Source: Corallococcus macrosporus | Lineage (GTDB): Bacteria > Myxococcota > Myxococcia > Myxococcales > Myxococcaceae | Direction: 5' to 3' | Length of the DNA: 64,000 nt | Assembly (NCBI RefSeq): GCF_017302985.1 | Contig: NZ_JAFIMU010000007.1 | Coordinates: 2,619,001-2,683,000, forward strand | Shown: piece after piece, positions 54,248-64,000 of the stretch | How positions within the stretch are numbered: position 1 is the first letter of the stretch | Layout: every line of letters starts with the position of its first letter | The notes under the pieces: model-generated | The model's input: the letters and a program-made list of their open reading frames with translations, nothing else | Database searches by the model: none | Told to the model about the DNA's origin: nothing | Translations under genes and position numbers: made by a program

Positions 54248-55066
54248 ATGCACCTGGGAGCCACACTGCGCCTGCTTCGAGTGGACGCGGGCCTGTCCCT
54301 GCGGGACCTGGCACGGCGCATCGGCGTGTCCAGCGCGTACCTCAGCCGCGTGGAGAACGGCGTGGACGCGCCGCCCACGCAGGAGCGGCTGACGGCCATC
54401 GCCCGGGAGCTGGACGTGCCCCCGGGGCTGCTCATGGACGTGGCCAACCGGGTGAGCCCGTACGTGGCGGGCTACCTGGAGGACGTGCCCGCCGCGGGGA
54501 CGCTGATGCTGGACATCGCGCGGCGCAAGCTCACCGGCGCGCAGCTGGCGCGCGTGCGGGCCTTCCTGGACGCGGAGTTCCCCCTGCGCGAGGTGCGCGG
54601 CGACGAGCCCGTGCCCCCGCTGGCGCCGCTGCTCTCCCCGGAGCGGGTGGTGGTGCAGCTGTCCTGCGGGGACTACGAGGACGCGCTGGACGTGGCGGCC
54701 GGGCGGCTGGCGGCGGAGCTGTCCGGCGTGGACGCGGCGGCGCTCGCGCAGGGGCTTCGAAAGCGCGAGGGCGAGACGCCGTCCCAGGTGGGCAACGGCG
54801 TCGCGGTGCCGTACGCGTTCGTGCCCGGCGCGTCCCCGGTGGCGGCGCTGGTGACGCTGGCCCGGCCCCTGAAGGTGGACGCGCCGGACGGCCAGGCCCT
54901 GCGGCTGGTGGTGGCCCTGGTGGACGGCCACGTGGGCCGCGCGCGGCTGATGCGGCTGGCGCACGTGGCCCGGCTCGCGGGGCGCGGGCTGGCGGACCGG
55001 CTCCAGGGCGTGGAGGACGCCCGGCGGGTGCTGGAGACGCTGGAGGAGCTGGAAGCGCTGCGCTAG
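54248..55066 (+). CDS. XRE HTH fused to EIIA-like domain lacking the phospho-His
   Basis: A 272-residue protein. The HTH at 5-62 includes LSLRDLARRIGVSSAYLSRVENG. From about 125 the sequence resembles the PTS EIIA (fructose/nitrogen) fold: REGETPSQVGNGVAVPYAFVPG aligns with the R-E-x-x-x-T-x-x-G-x-G-x-A-x-P-H motif. The phospho-acceptor His is replaced by Y189. It probably reads EIIA partners or metabolites without phosphorylation. Being coupled to a cation antiporter recalls the link between EIIA-Ntr and potassium transport. Start at 54248, 5 bases after the antiporter stop. Confidence 0.82.
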   Translation: MHLGATLRLLRVDAGLSLRDLARRIGVSSAYLSRVENGVDAPPTQERLTAIARELDVPPGLLMDVANRVSPYVAGYLEDVPAAGTLMLDIARRKLTGAQLARVRAFLDAEFPLREVRGDEPVPPLAPLLSPERVVVQLSCGDYEDALDVAAGRLAAELSGVDAAALAQGLRKREGETPSQVGNGVAVPYAFVPGASPVAALVTLARPLKVDAPDGQALRLVVALVDGHVGRARLMRLAHVARLAGRGLADRLQGVEDARRVLETLEELEALR

Positions 55067-55821
55067 CGCGGCTGCGGCGGCACCCAGTGCTCCCAGGGGC
55101 CGAGGTCCCGGAAGCCCAGGTGCCGGTACACGCGCAGGCCCGCCGGGGTGGACTGGAGCACCGTCGCGGTGCACCCGCGCTGGCGCGCCCCGGAGATGAG
55201 CCCGCGCATCACCGCCGACGCCAGCCCCAGCCCCCGGGCCTCCGGGTGCGTGGCCACCAGGTACACGCCCGCGGTGTCCGCCACGTCCACCGCCAGCCCG
55301 CAGGACAGCGCCTTGCCGTGCTCCTTCGCCACCACCGTGTGCACCGGCACGGGCAGCGGCGGCCGCCGCCAGACGGAGAGGATGTCCCGCCACTCCGGGC
55401 CATAGGTCTGGATGTTGATCTCCACCAGGTCGCCCATGTCCTCCACCGTCTCCACGGGCACGCCGGGCGCCGCGTCCGGCAGCTCGTGCAGCCAGGCCCC
55501 CATGGCCACCACGGTGAAGTCCGGCCGGTAGCCCTTCGCGCCCAGCACCCGCGTGGCGTCCCGCTGCCCGGGCGTCAGGGTGACGCGCCAGCGTGAGAGC
55601 CCCAGCCCCCGGTAGAAGTCCGTGAGGGCCGGCAGCGCGGCGGCCAGCGCGTCCACGTCCGTGAAGAGCACCTGCTGGAAGTGCGCGTCCGGGTACGACG
55701 GCAGCGCGAACGCCTCCACCCCGGGGAGCTGGAGGTGGCGCAGCGAGCCGCGTTCGGACTGGAGGCGTTTGAAGGCGATGAGGTTGGTGTGGAGTCGAGA
55801 AGTGAGTTCGGCATCCGTCAT
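55063..55821 (-). CDS. GNAT-family N-acetyltransferase
   Basis: A 252-residue acetyltransferase. The C-terminal GNAT core has GVYLVATHPEARGLGLASAVMRGLI, where RGLGLAS is the acetyl-CoA loop, and GLRVYRHLGF. The N-terminal half may be a second, degenerate GNAT-like domain. I chose the ATG at 55821. Convergent with the EIIA-like gene, sharing CTAG. Substrate unknown. Confidence 0.88.
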   Translation of the reverse strand: MTDAELTSRLHTNLIAFKRLQSERGSLRHLQLPGVEAFALPSYPDAHFQQVLFTDVDALAAALPALTDFYRGLGLSRWRVTLTPGQRDATRVLGAKGYRPDFTVVAMGAWLHELPDAAPGVPVETVEDMGDLVEINIQTYGPEWRDILSVWRRPPLPVPVHTVVAKEHGKALSCGLAVDVADTAGVYLVATHPEARGLGLASAVMRGLISGARQRGCTATVLQSTPAGLRVYRHLGFRDLGPWEHWVPPQPR

Positions 55822-55931
55822 GCGGGCCGGCAGACTAGGCACGGGGACGACGGGCAAAGAACAGCCGTGGAGGAAAGGACGCGCGCACGGTGCGCCAGGG
55901 GGTTAGGTTTCCATCCCTTCCCCTGCCGACC

Positions 55932-58966
<3,035 letters not shown>

Positions 58967-59049
58967 GGTCCAGGGGGAAGAAAGACCCGTGGGCCCGGTG
59001 CCGTGTCCCGGCTCCGCGCCCACGCGCCCTTCCCATCCTTTTCGAGCCG

Positions 59050-59066
59050 GGCCGCGGGATGCGGCT
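59050..59066. terminator. short hairpin after gyrB
   Basis: GCCGC (59051-59055) pairs with GCGGC (59061-59065) in a GC-rich stretch between convergent genes. Weak evidence; no T run. Confidence 0.25.
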
Positions 59067-59086
59067 TGGGCGGCCCCCGTGAGCCC

Positions 59087-59644
59087 TTACGGAAGGAACC
59101 TGGCAACCAGCGACCAGCGCGAGGAGGCCCCCGCGCGCATGTTGAGGATGGCGGTGATGCCGATGACGCCCGCCATGGCGGCGATGTTCGCGATGCCGCC
59201 CGCGTCCAGCGCCCGCATCGTCTTCGCGGCCTTCTCCGGCGTGCCCGCGGTGGGCGTCAGGCCCGTCTCCACGGGGACGGCGCCCTCAGGGGCCTGCTTC
59301 GCGAGGAAGGCCCCGCCGAAGATGTTGGCCGCGCCCAGCGCCACGGTGGCGCCCAGCAGCACGTCCTTCGCGATGACCAGCCCGCGCGTGGTGCGGTCGA
59401 TCTCCCGGCCCGTCAGCCGCGAGCGGCCCACCAGCCAGGTGATGGCCGCCAGGCCCACGGACGCCGCGTTCACGATGTTGAAGCCGTTCCAGGCGGCGTT
59501 CACCACCTGACCGCGCTCCGACTTGGAGCCAATCACCTTCACCGCGGGGTTGAGGGCCACCTTGCCGAAGAGCGAACCCCCGAAACCGGCGGCGAGCCCC
59601 AGGTTGTGCAGCACCAGGCCGGTGGAGGACAGGACAGGCATCAT
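59087..59644 (-). CDS. unknown membrane protein
   Basis: A 185-residue protein with four likely membrane segments, including VLHNLGLAAGFGGSLFG, AASVGLAAITWLVG, LLGATVALGAANIFGGAFLA and ANIAAMAGVIGITAIL. Start at 59644 (MM), with GGAG about 8 bases upstream. Convergent with gyrB. No family recognised. Confidence 0.78.
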   Translation of the reverse strand: MMPVLSSTGLVLHNLGLAAGFGGSLFGKVALNPAVKVIGSKSERGQVVNAAWNGFNIVNAASVGLAAITWLVGRSRLTGREIDRTTRGLVIAKDVLLGATVALGAANIFGGAFLAKQAPEGAVPVETGLTPTAGTPEKAAKTMRALDAGGIANIAAMAGVIGITAILNMRAGASSRWSLVARFLP

Positions 59645-59791
59645 GGACGGACTCCATTGGAGAAGAAGTGGATGTCCGTGAGGGTAGGCACTGGGGCTGA
59701 TCGCGGGAGCAGCACGCCAGGGTGATGCCCGTGGTGGATCCACGCCCGTCTTCCAGGCGTCCTCCCGGGCGGGGGCCCGGCTGCCCGGCCG

Positions 59792-62641
59792 CTACCGCTC
59801 GGAGCTCTTGGCGCCGCGCAGCGCCTCCGCGCGCTCCTTGCGGGACATGTTCGTCACGTCGACGATGTCCACGTCCAGCGCGCCCGCGTTGTCCCCCAGC
59901 TGCAGGTCCGGGAAGACGCAGCGCAGGTCCTGCACGCCGGACACCTGGTAGCGCTTGCCCGCCTCGAAGAGGCGGTGCGAGCTGCGCACGGACTCTGGCT
60001 TGGGGCCCTTCTCCACGCACAGCACCGTGTGCACGCGGCCGTTCGTGCCGGAGCGCACCTCCGCGAAGTCGTCGCGCACGGTGAAGGCGTAGGTGGACTT
60101 GGGGTTGAGGCCCTTGAGCAGCATCTGGTGCAGGGGCTTCACCTGGAGGGCGTTCTTGTCGGCCTCGAACAGCACCGAGCGGGGCGGGATGTACGCGGAC
60201 TGCCGCAGGTGCACGCGGACGGCGCCGCGGTTGTCCTCGGGGCCGGTGTCGTCCAGGGCGAAGAAGTGGAGCTTCTTCGCGCCCTTGAGGGTGCGCGGCG
60301 CGCTGCTCACGAAGCCCACGGCGTTGTCCGCCGGCAGGTCTCCTTCCGCGTAGTAGACGAGCGTGCCGGACGCGGTGCCGTCGCCTTCCGCCAGCGCCGC
60401 GCTGCCCTCGGTCCACACGGAGTAGGCCGCGCCGGGCGACACGTCGATGGTGGCCGTCGGGTACTCCGGCAGGGGCAGCGCGTTGTACATGGGGCGCAGC
60501 ACCAGCAGGCGCGTGGGGTACTCCACGTGCCGCATGTCGCGGTCGGGGAGCTCCGCCTCGGCCACGGCCGCGGTCCCCGCGTCGGTGGTGGAGGCCAGTC
60601 CCCCGTCCGTCTCCGTCGCGGTGCCGCCGTCCGCGCCGGGCACACCCGCGGCCACGACGGCGGCGGCGGTGCCCGCGTCCGGGATTGCGAGGCCCGCGTC
60701 GAGCGTGGCGGTGGGGATCTCCGACACCATCTGCGTGGTGCCGGGCGCCACCTCCAGCTCCGCCCGCAGGTGGACCTCCGGCTGGTTGGGCGTGAAGCGC
60801 CGCGTCCAGGCGCGGTAGCCCGGGCGGGTGACGACGATGGTGTGGGGCGTGCGCTGATCCGCGCCGATGATGCGGCTGGGCGTGTTGCCCACCGGCCGGC
60901 CGTTGACCACGACGGCGGCGCCCTCCGGGGTGGAGGTGATCCACAGGACGACGGGCGCGTCGGCCCCCTCGCCCTCCTCGGCCGGGGACAGGAAGTGGAG
61001 CAGCAGGCCGATGACGAGCACCACGCAGGTGACGGCGAACACGCCGATGCTCAGCTGCCGCACCTGCCTGGCGCGCTTGCGCTCGCGCTCGGCGGCCTCG
61101 GCGGCCAGCTTCTCGCGCGCGTCGTCCGCGGTGGTGCGGGCGCGGGGGCCCTGCTTCTCCTCGGGCTCCGGCGGCTCGGGCGCGATGGCCGTCTCCACCG
61201 GCGTGTCATGCGGCGCGGCCAGGGTGGGCAGCGCCTGGGGCATCGCCGTGGGCTCGGTGCCGCCGTCGGTGTCCGGCTCGGCCTCGAGCTCGGGCGGCAG
61301 GGGGCGGCGGCCGGTGCCGGTGTTCTCGCGGGTGCCCCCCGGCGTCACGCGGCGCGCGCCGGTGGTGCTCTTGCGCACGGCGGTGGCCTGGGTGGACGAG
61401 CGGCGCGGAGCGTTGCCGTCCGTCGCGGGGCGCAGGCCGGGCGCGCTGCCCGACGCGCGCACGCCGGGGCTGGAGGGCCGCGCCACGCCCGGGCTGGACG
61501 CTCGGGCCGCGCCGGAGCCGCTGACGTTGCCCGTGCTGGAGGACCGGCCGTTGCTGGAGGGCAGCCGCGCGCGGCCCTGCGAGGGCTCCGACCCCGGCGA
61601 CTGCCACGCGGCCAGCTGCTCCTTGAAGCCGGGCGGCAGCTCCACCTTGCGTCCCTCGGCGGCCAGCTCCTCCGCGAAGAGGTACGTCATGAGCTGGCTC
61701 AGCATCGTGGGCGTGAAGCGCGGCGTGTCCCGGTAGAGCAGCTCCACCGCGGACTCGCTCAGGTCCTTCGCCGTCTGGTAGCGGGCCTCGCGGTCCACCG
61801 CCATCGCGTGCGCGATGATGGTCTCCAGGTCCTCGCCAATGGTCGGGTTGATGGCGGACGGGGGCAGGCAGTCGCCGGTGATGATGCGCGGCAGGACGGT
61901 GACGAACTCGCCCTCGAAGGGGCGCCGGCCGCAGAGCATCTCGTAGAGGACGACGCCCGCGGCGTACACGTCCGTGCGCGCGTCCAGGTCCTGCCTGCCC
62001 TGCGCCTGCTCCGGGGAGAAGTACGGGTACTTGCCCTTGAGCGTGCCCGGCGACGTCTTGGCCTCCACGGCGCTCGTCGCCTTGGCGATGCCGAAGTCGA
62101 TGACCTTGACCTCGCCCTCGTAGGAGATGAGGACGTTGTCCGGGGACACGTCGCGGTGGACCAGGCCCAGCGGCTTGCCGTCCTCGCCCACGTGGCGGTG
62201 CGCGTAGTCCAGGCCCTCGCACAGCTTGCTGGCGATGTGCAGCGCCAGCGGCTGCGGCAGGAACCCGACGCCCGCGCGTGAAGCCCGGCGCAGCACCTTC
62301 GACAGGGGCTGGCCGTGCACCAGCTCCATGGCGATGAAGTACTGCCCGTCCACCTCACCGAAGTCGAAGACCTGCGCGATGTTCCCGTGCGTCAGGCCCG
62401 CCACCAGGCGCGCCTCGCTGATGAACATCTCCACGAAGTCGTGGTCGTCCACGAAGTGCGGGAGGATCTGCTTGATGACGCAGGGCTTGGTGACCCCCAT
62501 CGCGCCCGTCATACGCGCGCGGTAGGTGACCGCCATGCCCCCCGCGGCAAGCTTGGAGACCAGGACGTACTTGCCGAATTGCTGGGGACTGGGTTCTGCC
62601 ACGGGCGGGAGGCGGGGCCGGGATTGGGGAAGCCCCAGCAT
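59792..62641 (-). CDS. membrane Ser/Thr protein kinase with PEGA-like domain
   Basis: A 949-residue Hanks-type kinase. The P-loop is LAAGGMAVTY (31-40), the Lys is K57 in CVIKQIL, the catalytic loop is VHRDVSPDNV (H162-D164) and D182 starts DFG. A Ser/Pro/Arg-rich linker follows, then a membrane helix (LSIGVFAVTCVVLVIGLLLHFL) and outer PEGA-like domain (STPEGAAVVVNGRPVGNTP). The C-terminal 250 residues are unknown. I chose the ATG at 62641 with GGAAGG upstream; a GTG at 62602 is possible, and the frame stays open well upstream. Divergent from an exported-protein gene. Confidence 0.9.
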   Translation of the reverse strand: MLGLPQSRPRLPPVAEPSPQQFGKYVLVSKLAAGGMAVTYRARMTGAMGVTKPCVIKQILPHFVDDHDFVEMFISEARLVAGLTHGNIAQVFDFGEVDGQYFIAMELVHGQPLSKVLRRASRAGVGFLPQPLALHIASKLCEGLDYAHRHVGEDGKPLGLVHRDVSPDNVLISYEGEVKVIDFGIAKATSAVEAKTSPGTLKGKYPYFSPEQAQGRQDLDARTDVYAAGVVLYEMLCGRRPFEGEFVTVLPRIITGDCLPPSAINPTIGEDLETIIAHAMAVDREARYQTAKDLSESAVELLYRDTPRFTPTMLSQLMTYLFAEELAAEGRKVELPPGFKEQLAAWQSPGSEPSQGRARLPSSNGRSSSTGNVSGSGAARASSPGVARPSSPGVRASGSAPGLRPATDGNAPRRSSTQATAVRKSTTGARRVTPGGTRENTGTGRRPLPPELEAEPDTDGGTEPTAMPQALPTLAAPHDTPVETAIAPEPPEPEEKQGPRARTTADDAREKLAAEAAERERKRARQVRQLSIGVFAVTCVVLVIGLLLHFLSPAEEGEGADAPVVLWITSTPEGAAVVVNGRPVGNTPSRIIGADQRTPHTIVVTRPGYRAWTRRFTPNQPEVHLRAELEVAPGTTQMVSEIPTATLDAGLAIPDAGTAAAVVAAGVPGADGGTATETDGGLASTTDAGTAAVAEAELPDRDMRHVEYPTRLLVLRPMYNALPLPEYPTATIDVSPGAAYSVWTEGSAALAEGDGTASGTLVYYAEGDLPADNAVGFVSSAPRTLKGAKKLHFFALDDTGPEDNRGAVRVHLRQSAYIPPRSVLFEADKNALQVKPLHQMLLKGLNPKSTYAFTVRDDFAEVRSGTNGRVHTVLCVEKGPKPESVRSSHRLFEAGKRYQVSGVQDLRCVFPDLQLGDNAGALDVDIVDVTNMSRKERAEALRGAKSSER

Positions 62642-62936
62642 ACTCGCCTTCCAATGAAAGTCCCGGGCGCGCTCGCATGGCATGCGAAGATTTCGCTCCG
62701 GGTGCTGGAGGGGCTGGCACACGCGTCCTGGTGGGTCGGAAGCGCCCTCGGGTGGGAGGGGACGTCCCGGGTGGGGGCGAGGGGGGCGTGAGGCGGACTG
62801 TTTTGCCTGTTCACACTTCTTCACGCTGCTTCGTTCAGCGCATTCCGGGGGCGGGGTTATCACCTGCGCCATTCCGGGCTTCGGGCCGGGGTGGGGGTGG
62901 TTGGAAGGCCGCCCCCAGGGAAGCGAGACGACGGTC

Positions 62937-64000
62937 ATGGGGCATGGGCGCCCGGTGTGGAGTGCGCGGGCCACCTTCGCGGTGGTGCTGGGGCTGGTGC
63001 TGGCCTCGGGGGCGGCGCGGGCGCAGGACGGCGGGGGCTTCCTGTCCGCCTTTGAACTGCTGGCGAGCGGCCCGGAGCTGGGCGGCAGCGACATCCCCCG
63101 GGACGTGCCGCCGCGCCGGGCCTCCCCGCCGCCGGTGGTGCCGCCGGAGGTGATGGCCCGGGTGCTGACGGAGGGCGGGCCCCGGCCGGTGCCGGTGGCC
63201 TCCGCGGACGAGTCCGGGCCGGTGGTGGCGCCGGAGGGTGGCCGGGTGTCGGAGCCCCGCGTGCGCCTGACGGACGGTGGCCCGAGGCCGCCGTTCAAGG
63301 CGCTGCCGGTGGCGGTCGCGGTGGTGCCCGGGTTGCTGCTGCACGGGTTGGGGGCGTGGACGGCGGGGGACTCGCAGGCGGCGCGAGGGCTGTTCGCGGC
63401 GGAGGCCATCGGGCTGGGGCTGATTGGCGCGGGGCTGGTGCCCATCGCGTTGACGGGCGCGTCGCGCAAGACCATCGGGCCGCTGTACGCGGTGACGCTG
63501 ACGGGGGCGGGGGTGTTCTCGCTGTCGATGCTGGCGAACCTGTACGCGGTGACGTCGCCCGCGTTCGACCCGGGGCGGGTGCCGGACACGCTGCCGCCGC
63601 TGGAGTTCGACCTGGGCTACCAGTACGTGCACGACGCGACGGCGGAGTACCGGAACTTCTTCGCGCTGGGCGCGGTGGCGCGGCTGTCGGCGGTGCGGCT
63701 GGAGGCGTCCGCGCGGCTGGCGCCGGACGAGGGCAACACGTTGATCCGCGCGGGCGCGGCGTACCGGCTGTGGGGCGCGCCGGAGCGGACGCTGGGGCTG
63801 GGGGACGGCACGGCGCTGGATGTGGAGGGCTTCGCGACGTACCACCGCTATCCGACGGAGGGCTTCACGCTGGGAGGCGCGGAGCTGGCGCTCCGGGGTC
63901 GCTACGCGATGGCGCGGTTCGGTCCGCGCTTCGCGGGCTCGTTCGTGGAGGGCGGCGTGGGGATGTCGTTCCAGGGCTACAGCTATCCGGGGCGCGTGAG
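62937..64000 (+). CDS. exported protein, 3' partial
   Basis: I translated this frame by hand: it is open from the ATG at 62937 to the end of the window, at least 354 residues, so the gene continues beyond. It has a signal peptide (FAVVLGLVLASGAARAQ), then a Pro-rich stretch, two hydrophobic segments (VAVAVVPGLLLHGLGAW and AIGLGLIGAGLVPIAL), and a beta-barrel-like or repeated Tyr/Gly-rich tail (DLGYQYVHD, YRLWGAPER). Outer-membrane or surface role is a guess. The 295-base gap to the divergent kinase holds no gene. Confidence 0.72.
   Translation, partial: MGHGRPVWSARATFAVVLGLVLASGAARAQDGGGFLSAFELLASGPELGGSDIPRDVPPRRASPPPVVPPEVMARVLTEGGPRPVPVASADESGPVVAPEGGRVSEPRVRLTDGGPRPPFKALPVAVAVVPGLLLHGLGAWTAGDSQAARGLFAAEAIGLGLIGAGLVPIALTGASRKTIGPLYAVTLTGAGVFSLSMLANLYAVTSPAFDPGRVPDTLPPLEFDLGYQYVHDATAEYRNFFALGAVARLSAVRLEASARLAPDEGNTLIRAGAAYRLWGAPERTLGLGDGTALDVEGFATYHRYPTEGFTLGGAELALRGRYAMARFGPRFAGSFVEGGVGMSFQGYSYPGRV

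Noticed and set aside
51918..54314. 798-codon open frame antisense to the antiporter
   Set aside because: Shadow of a clear antiporter gene; no recognisable domains.
62642..63589. N-terminal extension of the Ser/Thr kinase
   Set aside because: The frame is open but the sequence is low complexity, overlaps the divergent gene and has no RBS; a good RBS precedes 62641.
62835..63845. 336-codon minus-strand frame at the right end
   Set aside because: The plus-strand frame from 62937 has a signal peptide and stays open to the window end; the minus product is Arg/His/Gln-rich low complexity.

Overview
The window is high-GC DNA from a myxobacterium, most likely Myxococcaceae (Corallococcus, Myxococcus or Pyxidicoccus). 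The signs are a DUF2378-family paralogue (49136-49765), a kinase with the HRDVSPDN loop common in myxobacterial Ser/Thr kinases, many hybrid histidine kinases, and strong G/C third-position bias. dnaN, recF and gyrB lie on the same strand at 22.5, 40.3 and 56.5 kb, so this is core chromosome carrying replication genes, interrupted by an accessory island.

Layout. 0-5 kb: end of a secreted lipase-like gene, a leftward ATPase/TOPRIM-like pair (possible defence system) and an acyl-CoA synthetase. 5-12 kb: OmpR/histidine kinase pair followed by a MacA-MacB-TolC type efflux operon; the two promoter regions share a 9-mer. 12.4-17.8 kb: XRE regulator, then a leftward four-gene operon of a stand-alone cobalamin-binding protein with the CarH-type Wx9EH signature, a helical protein and two hybrid histidine kinases. 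18-21.7 kb: ECF sigma, DUF4384-like anti-sigma and secreted caspase-like protein. 21.7-25 kb: lipoprotein, dnaN and an unknown gene.

25-40 kb is the most notable region: a co-oriented, tightly packed island between the dnaN side and recF. It holds (i) a CD-NTase with a CHAT-SAVED effector, (ii) a sigma factor, a membrane zinc-finger/TPR/CHAT protein, a small unknown protein and a caspase/C25-like peptidase, (iii) a second CD-NTase with E1/E2 (Cap2), JAB peptidase (Cap3) and a SAVED nuclease (Cap4), and (iv) a lipoprotein nuclease with a DUF3396/TsiV immunity protein. Parts (i) and (iii) are CBASS systems. Part (ii) lies between them and suggests that a cyclic-nucleotide signal could drive a protease cascade and a transcriptional output. 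That link is inference.

40-64 kb: recF, a small membrane protein, a lipoprotein-MlaE-MlaF-MlaD lipid-transport operon, two tandem M43 metalloprotease lipoproteins with matching promoters and terminators, a class V aminotransferase, a DUF2378 protein, a Rec-GAF-kinase/receiver pair, a CPA2 antiporter with an HTH-EIIA-like regulator, a GNAT acetyltransferase, a small membrane protein, gyrB, an unknown membrane protein, a Ser/Thr kinase with a PEGA-like domain, and the start of an exported protein that runs off the window. No intergenic gap exceeds about 300 bases. I saw no rRNA, tRNA, CRISPR array, transposase or integrase.
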